DNA of 64,000 nt from Xanthobacter dioxanivorans. Its GTDB lineage: Bacteria; Pseudomonadota; Alphaproteobacteria; Rhizobiales; Xanthobacteraceae. The translations under genes were made by a program, and so were the position numbers. Shown piece after piece: positions 1 to 9,042 of this stretch. Below the pieces are notes generated by a model. That model was given only the letters and a program-made list of their open reading frames with translations, was not told the DNA's origin and made no database searches. Numbering within the stretch: the first letter of the stretch is position 1; each line of letters starts with the position of its first letter. The stretch is from assembly GCF_016807805.1 (NCBI RefSeq), contig NZ_CP063362.1, forward strand, positions 3,886,501 through 3,950,500, in the 5' to 3' direction.

Positions 1-1266
1 CCCTATGCGGCGGTGGCGAAGGCCGTCATCTCCCCCTTCGTGGCCGACGCGCTGCCCGAGCGCGCCCTCGATCTGATGATCGCCGACGCCTATGCCGGCT
101 TCCGGCATCCCGCCGTCACCCCTTTGGTGCAGATCGCGCCGAACCGCTTCATCCTCGAGCTGTTCCACGGCCCGACCCTGGCGTTCAAGGACGTGGCGAT
201 GCAGCTGCTCGCCCGGCTGATGGACCATGTGCTCGCCACCCGCGGCTCCCGCGCCACCATCGTCGGCGCCACATCGGGCGATACCGGCAGCGCGGCGATC
301 GAGGCGTTTCGCCATTCCGATGCGGTGGACGTCTTCATCCTCTACCCGCACAAGCGCGTGTCCGAGGTGCAGCGCCGGCAGATGACGACGGTGAACTCGC
401 CGTCCGTCCACGCCATCGCCGTGGAAGGCACGTTCGACGACTGCCAGGGCCTGGTGAAGGCCATGTTCAACCACCACGCCTTCCGCGACCAGCTGGCGCT
501 GGCGGGGGTCAATTCCATCAACTGGGCGCGCATCGTCGCCCAGGTGGTCTATTATTTCTACGCGGCGGTGGCGCTGGGCGCGCCGCACCGCGAGGTGTCC
601 TTCGTGGTGCCCACCGGCAATTTCGGCGACATCCTCGCCGGCTGGGTGGCGAAGAAGATGGGCCTTCCCATCCGCGACCTCTCCATCGCCACCAACGTCA
701 ACGACATCCTGGTGCGCACGCTGGATACCGGGCGCTACGAGGTGAAGGGGGTGCTCCCCTCGTCCTCCCCCTCCATGGACATCCAGGTCTCGTCCAATTT
801 CGAGCGCCTGCTGTTCGACGCCCTCGACCGCGACAGCGGCGCGCTGCGCCAGCTCATGGCCTCGCTCGGGCAGTCCGGCGCCTTCACCGTTCCGCGCGCG
901 GCTCAGGCCGCCATCGCGGCGGACTTCTCTGCCGCCCGCGCCGACGAGCCGGAGACGGCGGCGACCATCGAGAAGCTCTACCGGTCCATCGGCTACCTCG
1001 CCGATCCGCACACGGCGGTGGGGCTCGCCGTGGCCGAGAAGGTGGAGCACGCCGCCAAGGTGCCGCAGGTGGTGCTCTCCACCGCCCATCCGGCCAAGTT
1101 CCCCGACGCGGTGGAGGCGGCCACCGGGCATCGGCCGGGCCTGCCGCCGCACATGGCCGACCTGATGACCAAGCGTGAAAGCCTGACCGTGCTGCCAAAC
1201 GACCTTGCGGCAGTTGAGAATTTCATCCGCGCCCGCGCGCGCATCGCCTCGGGTGCCGCCGCATGA
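1..1266 (+). CDS. thrC: Threonine synthase (5' end outside window)
   Basis: Last step of threonine synthesis: converts O-phospho-L-homoserine to L-threonine with pyridoxal phosphate, in the cytoplasm. The frame is open from base 1, so the true start lies upstream; the in-frame GTG at 13 is internal. Visible motifs are HGPTLAFKD (the PLP lysine), GATSGDTGSAA and VPTGNFGD, the usual fold-type II ThrC signatures. About 421 codons are present, so roughly 40-50 N-terminal residues are missing compared with usual family length (known of the family). The stop overlaps the next start as ATGA, which implies translational coupling with the M16 peptidase, an arrangement common in Rhizobiales. Identity is near certain. 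Confidence 0.96.
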   Translation, partial: PYAAVAKAVISPFVADALPERALDLMIADAYAGFRHPAVTPLVQIAPNRFILELFHGPTLAFKDVAMQLLARLMDHVLATRGSRATIVGATSGDTGSAAIEAFRHSDAVDVFILYPHKRVSEVQRRQMTTVNSPSVHAIAVEGTFDDCQGLVKAMFNHHAFRDQLALAGVNSINWARIVAQVVYYFYAAVALGAPHREVSFVVPTGNFGDILAGWVAKKMGLPIRDLSIATNVNDILVRTLDTGRYEVKGVLPSSSPSMDIQVSSNFERLLFDALDRDSGALRQLMASLGQSGAFTVPRAAQAAIAADFSAARADEPETAATIEKLYRSIGYLADPHTAVGLAVAEKVEHAAKVPQVVLSTAHPAKFPDAVEAATGHRPGLPPHMADLMTKRESLTVLPNDLAAVENFIRARARIASGAAA

Positions 1267-2528
1267 GCGTGAAGCTGTCGACCCTGGACAACGGCATTAC
1301 CGTCATCACCGACGAGATGGGCCATCTCGGCACCGCCTCCCTCGGCATCTGGGTGGGCGCGGGGGCGCGGGACGAGGGGGAGAACGAGCACGGCATCTCC
1401 CACCTTCTGGAGCATATGGCCTTCAAGGGCACGCGCCGCCGCTCGGCGCGGCGCATCGCCGAGGAGATCGAGCAGGTGGGCGGCGACATCAACGCCGCCA
1501 CCTCGGTGGAGCAGACCACCTACAACGTGCGGGTGCTGGGCGAGGATGTCGGCCTCGGCCTCGACATCCTGTCCGACATCCTCACCGAGCCCGCCTTCGC
1601 CCCCGATGAGCTGGAGCGGGAAAAGAACGTGATCGTCCAGGAAATCGGCGCGGTCATGGACACGCCCGACGATCTCGTCTTCGACCTGTTCCAGGAGCAG
1701 GCGTTCCCCGGCCAGAGCGTGGGCCGCTCCATCCTCGGCACGCCGGAGACGGTGCGCGCCTTCAGCCGCGACCAGCTCGGCGCCTATCTCGGGCGCACCT
1801 ATCGCGGCCCGCGCATGGTGGTGGCGGCGGCCGGAGCGGTGGATCACGAGCGTGTGGTGGAGGAGGCGGCGGCGCGGCTGGCGGGCATCGCCTCGGCCAC
1901 CAAGCCGGATCTTCCCGCCGCCGCCTACGCCGGCGGCACGCGCCTCGTCGCCCGCGACCTTGAGCAGGTGCACGTGCTGCTCGGGCTCGAGGGCTGCTCC
2001 TACAAGGATGCGGGCTATCACGCGGTGCAGGTGCTGGCCAACGTGCTGGGCGGCGGCATGTCCTCGCGCCTGTTCCAGGAGGTGCGGGAGGAGCGCGGGC
2101 TCTGCTACTCCATCTATGCCTTCCACTGGAGCTATCAGGACACCGGCCTGTTCGGCGTCTATGCCGGCACCGACACCGGGGACGTGGAAGAGCTCTCCAA
2201 CGCCGTCATTGACCAGATCCTCGACACCGCCGAGACGGTGAACGAGACGGAGGTGGCGCGGGCCAAGGCGCAGATGAAGGTCGGGCTGCTCGCCGCGCTG
2301 GAGAGTTCCGGCGCCCGCGCCGACCAGCTGGCCCGGCAGATCCTCGGTTTCGGCCGGGTGATCCCGGTGGAGGAGATCGTGGCGCGGGTGGATGCGGTGG
2401 ACGTGGCCGCGGTGCGCGCGGCGGCGCGGGGCCTCATCGGCCGCGGCCGGCCGACCCTGACCGCCATCGGCCCGAAGGGTGGACTTGAGCCCGCCGCACG
2501 GGTGGTGGAGCGTCTGGGGGTGCATTAG
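1263..2528 (+). CDS. pepR: M16 family zinc metallopeptidase (mitochondrial-processing-peptidase-like)
   Basis: Zinc metallopeptidase of the pitrilysin/M16B family, 421 residues, the usual length for the single-chain bacterial MPP-like enzymes. The inverted zinc motif HxxEH is HLLEH (His47, Glu50, His51), and the third ligand is Glu127 in VQEIG, exactly 76 residues after His51. The C-terminal half carries the M16 inactive-domain features, including a GGGMSSRLFQEVREERGLCYS segment. There is no signal peptide, so it is probably cytoplasmic. It overlaps thrC by four bases. The physiological substrate of these bacterial enzymes is poorly defined. The name pepR follows common use and is less sure than the family. 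Confidence 0.93.
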   Translation: MSVKLSTLDNGITVITDEMGHLGTASLGIWVGAGARDEGENEHGISHLLEHMAFKGTRRRSARRIAEEIEQVGGDINAATSVEQTTYNVRVLGEDVGLGLDILSDILTEPAFAPDELEREKNVIVQEIGAVMDTPDDLVFDLFQEQAFPGQSVGRSILGTPETVRAFSRDQLGAYLGRTYRGPRMVVAAAGAVDHERVVEEAAARLAGIASATKPDLPAAAYAGGTRLVARDLEQVHVLLGLEGCSYKDAGYHAVQVLANVLGGGMSSRLFQEVREERGLCYSIYAFHWSYQDTGLFGVYAGTDTGDVEELSNAVIDQILDTAETVNETEVARAKAQMKVGLLAALESSGARADQLARQILGFGRVIPVEEIVARVDAVDVAAVRAAARGLIGRGRPTLTAIGPKGGLEPAARVVERLGVH

Positions 2529-2741
2529 ATGGACCCGCGCATCGGTTCGCTTGTGCCGCAGGCCGGCCGGATAACGTTTTCTCTTTGTCTTTGTTAAAGT
2601 TTCGAGTTGGGCCGTTCCCTCTCTCATGGACCACAGGCGGGCGGGAACGGACGGTTTCATTTCCGGGGGCGACGGCCGGCCTGCTCCGGCCCGGCAAAAG
2701 GCCTCCCCGGGGTCGATACAGGGTTTCGTTCGGTGCGCACC

Positions 2742-3386
2742 ATGTGGCCGCTGAGTTCCGTCCTGATGGTCGAGCCGCTCCCCGTCATCGAGGGGAACGG
2801 CGTCTATCTGCGCGTGCCGCAGATGAAGGACTTCGGGCCGTGGCGGGATCTGAGGGAACAGAGCCGCGCCTTCCTCACCCCCTGGGAGCCCCTTTGGCCG
2901 GAGGATGACCTGAGCCGTGGGGCCTTCCGCCGCCGCCTGCGCCGCTACACGCGGGACATGGTGACCGACGAGGCCTATCCGCTCTTCGTCTTCCGCAGCG
3001 TGGACCATGTCCTCCTCGGCGGCCTGACCCTGTCAAACGTGCGCCGTGGCGTGTGCCAGGCGGCGAGCCTTGGCTACTGGATGGGGGCGCCCCATGCCGG
3101 CAAGGGCTACATGAAGGCGGCGGTGAACGCGCTCCTGCCGGTGGCCTACGACACGCTGCACCTGCGCCGCATCGAGGCGGCGTGCATGCCGTCCAACGAG
3201 CCTTCGATCCACCTGCTGGAGGCCTGCGGCTTCGTGCGCGAGGGCTATTCGCGGGAATATCTGTGCATCAACGGCGTGTGGGAGGACCACATCCTCTTCG
3301 CCCGCCTGCGCAATGACGGGGCGGTGACGGAGCGCACCCGGCGGGGAGGCGTCCGCCGCGAGGCGGCGCGCCCGGCGGTGCCGTAG
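2742..3386 (+). CDS. GNAT family N-acetyltransferase, RimJ/RimL-like
   Basis: Acetyl-CoA-dependent N-acetyltransferase of the GCN5 superfamily, resembling RimJ/RimL ribosomal-protein acetyltransferases. Visible are the N-terminal substrate-strand region (VYLRVPQMKDFGPWRDL), the central ASLGYWMGAPHAGKGYMKAA motif (acetyl-CoA loop, Q/RxxGxG/A type) and the late RRIEAACMPSNEPSIHLLEACGFVREG segment typical of RimJ-type proteins. I chose ATG 2742 (214 aa); ATG 2766 is possible, and an open extension back to 2607 has no family resemblance. It follows thrC-pepR on the same strand after about 210 bases, an order often kept in Rhizobiales. The actual acetylated protein is not shown by the sequence. 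Confidence 0.85.
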   Translation: MWPLSSVLMVEPLPVIEGNGVYLRVPQMKDFGPWRDLREQSRAFLTPWEPLWPEDDLSRGAFRRRLRRYTRDMVTDEAYPLFVFRSVDHVLLGGLTLSNVRRGVCQAASLGYWMGAPHAGKGYMKAAVNALLPVAYDTLHLRRIEAACMPSNEPSIHLLEACGFVREGYSREYLCINGVWEDHILFARLRNDGAVTERTRRGGVRREAARPAVP

Positions 3387-3524
3387 GAGCCCGGCGGCCC
3401 AAGCACATGCCAACGGCCCCGGCCTTCGTGCGCGCGCGACCAAGCTTTGCTCCGGCGCGGCGCGGGCTCGTCCCGACGGCGGGAGCACAACGCGCCTCGC
3501 CGCGCCGGCATCAGTCCGCAGGCA

Positions 3525-3872
3525 TCAGGCCAGCTTCGCCGCATAGTCCTCCGGCTTGAAGCCCACGAGGAGGCCGCCGCCCGCCTCCAGCACCGGGCGC
3601 TTGATCATGGACGGCTGGGCCAGCATCAGCGCGATCGCCTTGTCCGCGTCGAGGCCCTGCTTGTCGGCGTCGGGCAGCTTGCGGAAGGTGGTCCCCGAGC
3701 GGTTCAGCAGCTTTTCCCAGCCCACCGCCTTCACCCAGCCCTCCAGCGTCCCGCGGTCGATTCCCGCGGCCTTGTAGTCATGAAAGGCATAGGCCACCTG
3801 GTGCGCCTCAAGCCAGGAGCGCGCCTTCTTCATGGTGTCGCACGCCTTGATGCCGTAGATGGTCGTCGTCAT
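3525..3872 (-). CDS. Spx/ArsC-like (YffB family) thioredoxin-fold protein
   Basis: Small thioredoxin-fold protein of the ArsC/Spx/YffB family, 115 residues. It opens with TTTIYGIKACDTMKKARSWL, where the single Cys sits in the position of the ArsC active cysteine (YGIxxCDTxKKA is the YffB signature), and ends with the family's MIKRPVLEAGGGLLVGFKPEDY (the RPV/GF block). YffB-type proteins are distinct from true arsenate reductases; glutathione-dependent thiol reductase activity has been proposed, but function is unsettled. The start is ATG 3872, or 3878 with two more residues. It converges on the acetyltransferase gene; there is no arsenic gene nearby, so arsenate detoxification is unlikely. 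Confidence 0.85.
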   Translation of the reverse strand: MTTTIYGIKACDTMKKARSWLEAHQVAYAFHDYKAAGIDRGTLEGWVKAVGWEKLLNRSGTTFRKLPDADKQGLDADKAIALMLAQPSMIKRPVLEAGGGLLVGFKPEDYAAKLA

Positions 3873-4022
3873 CTGCAATTTCCTCGAAACAAAGGCCAGC
3901 AGGCTACACCAGGGCGCGCCGGGCCGCCTTCGCCTTCGCGTCGCAGGGGTGCGCCTGCGCCGTTGAACGGGCCCTAATGATCATGTAACATATCAGTGCA
4001 ATCCAGCTGGACGGGCAGAAGA

Positions 4023-4319
4023 ATGAAGACATATCGCGGAGATCGCACCATCGACGGCATCGCTGTCACCGTGGACGGACGGCCGCTTCCGCAGCGGACG
4101 GACATTGCCCCGCTGAGCCGCGACGGCTTCGAATGGAGCTATGAGGGTGCGGCCCCGGCCCAGCTCGCCCTCGCGCTCCTCGCCGACCATCTCGGGGACG
4201 GGCGCCAGGCCCTCGCGCTACACGCGGGCTTCATGCGCGACGTGGTCGCCAATTTCGCCAATGAATGGGAAATGACCTCCAGCGACATCGACGCCGCCTT
4301 GCACAAGGCCGCCGCCTGA
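4023..4319 (+). CDS. DUF6166-type protein of unknown function
   Basis: A 98-residue protein of no known function. It starts MKTYRGDRTIDGIAVTVDGR and carries FEWSYEGAAPAQLALALLAD, the pattern I associate with the small DUF6166 family (assignment from memory, not searched). It is mostly helical in the C-terminal half, with no signal peptide or membrane segment. ATG 4023 was chosen because AGAAG lies just upstream and the family starts at MKxYRG; an upstream in-frame ATG at 3996 would add nine unconserved residues. It is a single gene between the Spx-like gene and the GntR regulator, with an AT-richer leader (3975-4000). Confidence 0.75.
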   Translation: MKTYRGDRTIDGIAVTVDGRPLPQRTDIAPLSRDGFEWSYEGAAPAQLALALLADHLGDGRQALALHAGFMRDVVANFANEWEMTSSDIDAALHKAAA

Positions 4320-4404
4320 CCCTCCCGCCGGCCGCGCCGCGCGGGGCGCTTGACGGCGGGGGGAGGGTCCGTGGTCAAACGGAAGAATGGGCAGGGAGAA
4401 GGCC

Positions 4405-5196
4405 ATGGCGAAGACCCCGGTGCGGCGGCAGAAGCGGGAGGTGGTGCTCGTTGATGCGGAGGCGGCGGATTTCCTCCCCGCCGAGACCCGCCTGCGTGCC
4501 CCGGCGCGCAAGCCGCCCGCCCGCCCGTCCCGCAAGGACGTGCTGCCCGACGTCGCCGAGGATGCGAGCCTCACCGACCGGGCCTACCGCATCCTCGAGG
4601 AGCTGATCGCCACCCTTCAGCTGCCGCCCGGCGCGGTGCTCTCGGAGCTCGCCTTGTCCGAGCGGCTGAAGATCGGCCGCACGCCCATCCGCGAGGCGCT
4701 GCAGCGGCTGGCCCGCGACGGGCTGGTGGTGGTGCTGCCGCGGCGCGGGGTGCTGGTGTCCGAGATCAACCTGCGCACCCAGCTGAGGCTTCTGGAGCTG
4801 CGCCGCGTCATCGAGAAGCTGATGGCCGGCCTCGCCGCCGAGCGCGCCACGGCGGAAGAGCGTGAAGCGTTCGCCGACATCGCCTCGTCCATGCGGCAGG
4901 CGGCGGAGGTGGAGGACGACCTCGCCTTCATGCGCCTCGACCGGCGCTTCAACCTGCTGATGGCGCAAGCCTCGCGCAACGAGTTCGCGGTGCGCTCCAT
5001 GGGCCTGATGAACGCCCTCTCGCGCCGTTTCTGGTACCAGCATTATCGCGAAGTCGCCGACCTGCCGCTGGCCGCTCGCCTTCATGCCGAGGTGGCCGAA
5101 GCCGTCGCCCGGCGTGATCCGAGGCAGGCGGAGGAAGCGGCGATCCGCCTCGTGGACTATATCGAGGACTTCGCCCGGAAGACGCTGGACGCGTGA
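4405..5196 (+). CDS. GntR family transcriptional regulator, FadR/FCD subfamily
   Basis: DNA-binding repressor/activator, 263 residues. The winged helix-turn-helix spans about residues 55-125 (TDRAYRILEELIATLQLPPG ... GRTPIREALQRLARDGLVVV) and is followed by an all-helical FCD ligand-binding domain. The first 50 residues are basic and poorly conserved. ATG 4405 has an excellent ribosome site GGGAGAAGG; an ATG at 4387 is an alternative. It faces the alcohol dehydrogenase/ABC transporter operon across a repeat element, so it is the obvious candidate regulator of that operon. Ligand unknown. Confidence 0.88.
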   Translation: MAKTPVRRQKREVVLVDAEAADFLPAETRLRAPARKPPARPSRKDVLPDVAEDASLTDRAYRILEELIATLQLPPGAVLSELALSERLKIGRTPIREALQRLARDGLVVVLPRRGVLVSEINLRTQLRLLELRRVIEKLMAGLAAERATAEEREAFADIASSMRQAAEVEDDLAFMRLDRRFNLLMAQASRNEFAVRSMGLMNALSRRFWYQHYREVADLPLAARLHAEVAEAVARRDPRQAEEAAIRLVDYIEDFARKTLDA

Positions 5197-5207
5197 GGCG
5201 AAGCGCC

Positions 5208-5376
5208 CTCGTGCCCCGGCCGACTGGAGAGCAAGCGGAAGGAGAGCCGGGGCCTCGCGCACGAGTCCGCCGAAGGCGGCTTCAACGGGGAGGGCGGCGG
5301 GTATTGCCGGCTTCGCCGAACTTTCCGCTGGGCCCCGGCTCGGCACTCCGGCTTCGCCGTCGCAGGTCCGGGGCAG
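5208..5376. repeat. MITE-like intergenic repeat, copy A
   Basis: About 170 bases lying between two convergent genes. The left 46 bases (from 5210) match copy B at 14743 with only about four differences, and the right end 5337-5374 also matches copy B; the middle has diverged. The left end holds an inverted pair (gccccggc at 5213-5220 and gccggggc at 5246-5253). The 16-base right-hand sequence 5326-5341 is the exact reverse complement of 14777-14792 in copy B, suggesting that the ancestral element had terminal inverted repeats. Confidence 0.75.
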
Positions 5377-5382
5377 GCGGGT

Positions 5383-6492
5383 TCAGAACACCACCACGCT
5401 GCGGATCGTCTCCCCCCGCTTCAGCGCCGCGAATCCCTCGTTGATGTCCTGAAGCCCGATGCGCCGGGAGATCAGGCCTTCGAGGTCCAGCCGCCCGGCC
5501 AGCGCCGCGCGGGCGAGAAAGGGGAAGTCGCGGGCCGGCCGGGCACCGCCATAGGAGGAGCGGCGGATGCGCTTCTCGCCCATGAGCGAGCCCCAGCGGA
5601 AGGCCACGTCCCTGGTCACGTCGATCTTGCCCAGCCAGATCACCTGCCCGCCCGGCCGCACCGCCTCCATGGTGGCGCGGAAGGCGATGGCGCTGCCGGC
5701 GGATTCGAGCACCGCGTCGGCGCCACGGCCGCCGGTGAGGGTGCGGGCGGCTTCCGCCACGTCGCCGGTGCGCGCGTTCACTGTGTGGGTCGCGCCCATG
5801 CTCCGGGCCAAAGCGAGCTTGGCGTCGTCGAGGTCGGCGGCGAGGATCTGCTCGGCTCCCGCCAGCCGCGCCCCCTGCACGGCGGCGAGGCCCACGGCGC
5901 CGCAACCGATCACCAGGGCCGTGTCACCGGTGGCGATGCGCGCCACGTTCAGCGCCGCGCCCACCCCGGTCATGATCCCGCAGCCGATGAGGCAGGCCTG
6001 GTCGAACGGCAGCTCGGGCGGCACCGGCACCGCCTGCTGGTCGGCCACGATGCAGTATTCGCCGAAGGCGCCGAGGAACATGAGGCTGCCCAGCTCCCGC
6101 CCGTCTGCGAGGCGCGCCCTGGCGCCGCCGTCGAAGGCGCGGGCCTTGGGACCCTCGGCGAGGTAGCCCTCGCACAGGATCGGCTGGGCGCGGTCGCAAT
6201 AGAAGCAGTGGCCGCAATGGGGGTTCCAGGAGAGGACCACGTGGTCGCCCACCTTCACCCCCTTCGCCTCGCGCCCCACATCCTCGACGATGCCTGACGC
6301 CTCGTGGCCGAGCACGATGGGCATGGGATAGACGAGGCCGCCCTCGATCACCTCGAGGTCGGTGTGGCACAGGCCCGCGGCCTTGATGCGGACCAATACA
6401 TCGGTGGGGGCGAGGGGCGCGGCCTCCACCGTTTCGACGACAAGCGGGGTCTGCGGCGCGTGGAGCACCGCGGCACGAAAGGAGAGGGGCAT
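5383..6492 (-). CDS. Zinc-dependent alcohol dehydrogenase (MDR superfamily)
   Basis: NAD-dependent zinc alcohol dehydrogenase, 369 residues. Catalytic zinc ligands are Cys42 (GLCHTD), His63 (LGHEA) and Cys171 (GCGIMTG); structural zinc cysteines are 93, 96, 99 and 107; the Rossmann motif is GCGAVG near 195. Overall pattern is that of class III/aryl-alcohol-type dehydrogenases. It is the last gene of the minus-strand ABC transporter operon: its start is only four bases past the livF-like stop. Context therefore suggests it oxidises the imported solute or a product of it (inference). The actual alcohol is not deducible. Confidence 0.92.
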   Translation of the reverse strand: MPLSFRAAVLHAPQTPLVVETVEAAPLAPTDVLVRIKAAGLCHTDLEVIEGGLVYPMPIVLGHEASGIVEDVGREAKGVKVGDHVVLSWNPHCGHCFYCDRAQPILCEGYLAEGPKARAFDGGARARLADGRELGSLMFLGAFGEYCIVADQQAVPVPPELPFDQACLIGCGIMTGVGAALNVARIATGDTALVIGCGAVGLAAVQGARLAGAEQILAADLDDAKLALARSMGATHTVNARTGDVAEAARTLTGGRGADAVLESAGSAIAFRATMEAVRPGGQVIWLGKIDVTRDVAFRWGSLMGEKRIRRSSYGGARPARDFPFLARAALAGRLDLEGLISRRIGLQDINEGFAALKRGETIRSVVVF

Positions 6493-6496
6493 GGTG

Positions 6497-7219
6497 TCAG
6501 CCGTGCTCCAGCTCGACCTCGCCGGCGATGACGCGCATCACCGCCTTGTCGCGCTTGGCCTCGGCCAGGGTGCCGGAGAAGATCATCTCGCCGCGCTCCA
6601 GCACGTAGAGGCGGTCCACATAGTCCGGCAGGTGGTGGACGTTGGATTCCGCCATCAGCACCGCCTCGCCCATGGCGCGGATGGAGGCGATGCCTTCCGA
6701 GATGACCGGGATGATCGCCGGCGACAGCCCCTCGAACGGCTCGTCGAGCAGCAGCAGGCTCGGGTCGAGGGCGAGCGCGCGCGCCACCGACACCATCTTG
6801 CGCTCGCCGCCGGAGAGCTGCGCGCCGCCGCGGGTGAGATACTGCCGCAGCTTCGGGAAGACGGCGAGGGAGCGCTCCACCCGCTCCGCCTCCGAAAGGG
6901 GCGAGCGGCGCGTCCAGGTGGGCAGCGCGATGTTCTCGGCCACCGTCAGGTCGGCATAGACCTCCGATTCCTCCGGCGAGAAGCCGATGCCCATCTGGGC
7001 GATCTCGTGGGTGGGGCGGCCCACCAGCTCCTGCCCCTTGAAGCGGATGGAGCCTGCGGCCGGCTTGCGATACCCCATGATGGAACGGAAGGTGGTGGTC
7101 TTGCCCGCGCCGTTGCGGCCGAGCAGGGCGACGAGCTCGCCCGGCTCCACGGCCATGTCGATGCCGCTCAGGATGCGGCTGCCGGCGATGTCCACCTTGA
7201 GGCCGGAAATGCTCAGCAT
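6497..7219 (-). CDS. livF: Branched-chain-amino-acid-type ABC transporter ATP-binding protein (LivF-like)
   Basis: One of two ATPases of a HAAT-family importer, 240 residues. Walker A is GRNGAGKTT, the signature LSGGERKMVS and Walker B LLLLDEPFEGLSP. The short C-terminal part ending VELEHG is LivF-like. ATG 7219 lies inside the last codons of the livG-like gene (7-base overlap), so the two are translationally coupled. Membership of the five-gene transporter plus dehydrogenase operon suggests the cargo may not be an amino acid; in this family aromatic acids, amides and urea are also carried. Confidence 0.93.
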   Translation of the reverse strand: MLSISGLKVDIAGSRILSGIDMAVEPGELVALLGRNGAGKTTTFRSIMGYRKPAAGSIRFKGQELVGRPTHEIAQMGIGFSPEESEVYADLTVAENIALPTWTRRSPLSEAERVERSLAVFPKLRQYLTRGGAQLSGGERKMVSVARALALDPSLLLLDEPFEGLSPAIIPVISEGIASIRAMGEAVLMAESNVHHLPDYVDRLYVLERGEMIFSGTLAEAKRDKAVMRVIAGEVELEHG

Positions 7220-8022
7220 GGGTGGATCTCCTGGGCCGGCGCTGCCTTCGGCTGCATCTTCGGCGGGCGGGTGCCGACCACGGCGGCGATGAGGGCGGGG
7301 TCCTTGAAGAAGGTTTCCGGCTTCTCGTCCGCCAGCACGCTGCCGCCCTGGAGGGCGACGATGCGGTCCGAGTAGCGGGCGACGAGGTCCATGTCGTGCT
7401 CCACCTGGATGATGCCGCGCACCCCCGCTTTCTTCGCCGCCAGCACCAGCAGCTCCATGATGGCGTGCTTGTCGCCGGTGGAGACGCCGGAGGTGGGCTC
7501 GTCGATGAGGATGAGTTCCGGCTTGAGGGCGAAGGCGCTGGCGACATCCAGCAGCTTCTTCTCGCCCTGGGAGAGGGCGCAGGCCTGCTGCTCCAGCCGA
7601 TGGCGCAGGTTGAAGATGTCCGCCACCTCCTCCACCGCGTCGCGGATCTCCCGGTCGCCGCCGAGGCTGCGGAAGGGGTTGGCGCTGCGCCTCAGGCGCG
7701 AGGCGGCGGCGACCCCCAGCGTCTCGCGCACGGTGAGGGCGGGGAAGATGTTCACCAGCTGGAAACCCCGCGCCATGCCCCGGCGCGACAGCTCCACCGG
7801 GCCGATGCCGGCGATGTCCTGGCCGCGGAAGTGGACGTGGCCGGTGGTCGGCCTGAGCAGCCCCGTCAGCACGTTGACGAGAGTGCTCTTGCCCGCCCCG
7901 TTGGGGCCGACGATGGAGATGAACTCCCCGTCGTTGACGTGCACCGAGACGTTCCGCAAGGCGTGAAAATCGCCGTAGCTCTTGGAGACGGCGTGGGCGG
8001 AGAGGAGGGCGGCGCTCGCCAT
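7213..8022 (-). CDS. livG: Branched-chain-amino-acid-type ABC transporter ATP-binding protein (LivG-like)
   Basis: Second ATPase of the HAAT importer, 269 residues. Walker A is GPNGAGKST, the signature region reads LSQGEKKLLDVA and Walker B LILIDEPTSGVSTGDK. LSQGE and a Ser-Thr after DEPTSGV are the variant form typical of LivG subunits of urea/aromatic-type transporters rather than classical leucine uptake. The C-terminal 25 residues are an unconserved tail ending EIHPC. It starts three bases after the livM-like stop. Confidence 0.93.
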   Translation of the reverse strand: MASAALLSAHAVSKSYGDFHALRNVSVHVNDGEFISIVGPNGAGKSTLVNVLTGLLRPTTGHVHFRGQDIAGIGPVELSRRGMARGFQLVNIFPALTVRETLGVAAASRLRRSANPFRSLGGDREIRDAVEEVADIFNLRHRLEQQACALSQGEKKLLDVASAFALKPELILIDEPTSGVSTGDKHAIMELLVLAAKKAGVRGIIQVEHDMDLVARYSDRIVALQGGSVLADEKPETFFKDPALIAAVVGTRPPKMQPKAAPAQEIHPC

Positions 8023-8025
8023 GGG

Positions 8026-9042
8026 TCAGCTCCCGCGCTTGAGACGGGCGAGGACGTCGCCGAACAGGCCGGCGATGCCTCGCGGGAAGAAGATGACGAG
8101 GAGCACCAGCACGCCGCCCATGACGAAGCGCCAGTATTGCGTCGCTGACATCACCGTGTCCTGCAGCAGCACGAAGGCAAGGCCCCCCACCACCGGCCCG
8201 GCGAAGGCTCCCGAGCCGCCCAGCACCGCCATGAAGACGAGGTTGCCGGACTGGGTCCAGTAGACGATCTCCGGGTCCGCGAGGCCGATGGTGACGGCGA
8301 GGATGACCCCGCCGATCGCCCCGTAGACGCCGGAGATGACGAACGCCGCGAGCCGCATGCGCGGGACGGTGACGCCGAGATAGGCCGCCTTCTGCGCATT
8401 CTCGCGGATGGCCTGAAGATGCAGGCCGAAAGGCGAGCGCACGATGCGCCACATGATAAAGCCGAGCAGCGTGAGCAGCGCCAGCGCGTAGTAATAGAAT
8501 GGCCCGGTGAGAAAGGCGGTCTTGCCGCCCTCGAATTCCATGCCGAACAAGAGCGGGCGCAGCACCCGCATGCCCTGGTCGCCGCCGGTGAGGCCGTAGA
8601 ACTTGAACAATATGGAGTGAAACAGCATGCCGAAGGCCAAAGTCAGCATGCCGAAGAAGATGCGCGTGTAGCGCACGCACAGATAGCCGACCGGGATGGC
8701 GATGAGGGTCGCCGCGGCGATGGCGGACAGCAGGATCAGCTCGATGGAGCGCACCCCGAGCTTCGATGTCATCACCGCCGCCGCATAGGCGCCGATGCCG
8801 AGGAACATGGCATGCCCGAAGGAGAGCAGGCCGGTGTAGCCGAACAAGAGGTTGAACCCGAGCAACGCGATGGCGAAGCCGAAGAACGGCACCATCAGGG
8901 TGAGCGTGTAGGTGGAGGCGACGAGCGGCAGCCCCGCCATGGCGGCGACGACCACCAGGAAGGCCGCGAGGCCGGAGGGCCGCCACAGGGCGGCGGGCGC
9001 GGCCGGCGCCACCGTGATGCGCGTCGAGGTGGGGATGCTCAT
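8026..9042 (-). CDS. livM: Branched-chain-amino-acid-type ABC transporter permease (LivM-like)
   Basis: Inner-membrane permease, 338 residues, with eight or nine hydrophobic segments starting near residue 25. It shows LivM landmarks: LLFGYTGLLSFGHAMFLGIG early and the cytoplasmic coupling loop AIRENAQKAAYLGV in the middle. Forms the channel with the LivH-like partner. Its ATG overlaps the livH-like stop by four bases, so the genes are co-translated. Confidence 0.93.
   Translation of the reverse strand: MSIPTSTRITVAPAAPAALWRPSGLAAFLVVVAAMAGLPLVASTYTLTLMVPFFGFAIALLGFNLLFGYTGLLSFGHAMFLGIGAYAAAVMTSKLGVRSIELILLSAIAAATLIAIPVGYLCVRYTRIFFGMLTLAFGMLFHSILFKFYGLTGGDQGMRVLRPLLFGMEFEGGKTAFLTGPFYYYALALLTLLGFIMWRIVRSPFGLHLQAIRENAQKAAYLGVTVPRMRLAAFVISGVYGAIGGVILAVTIGLADPEIVYWTQSGNLVFMAVLGGSGAFAGPVVGGLAFVLLQDTVMSATQYWRFVMGGVLVLLVIFFPRGIAGLFGDVLARLKRGS

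Noticed and set aside
3525..3872. Arsenate reductase (ArsC)
   Set aside because: The start and C-terminal pattern are of the YffB/Spx-like group and no ars gene is near.
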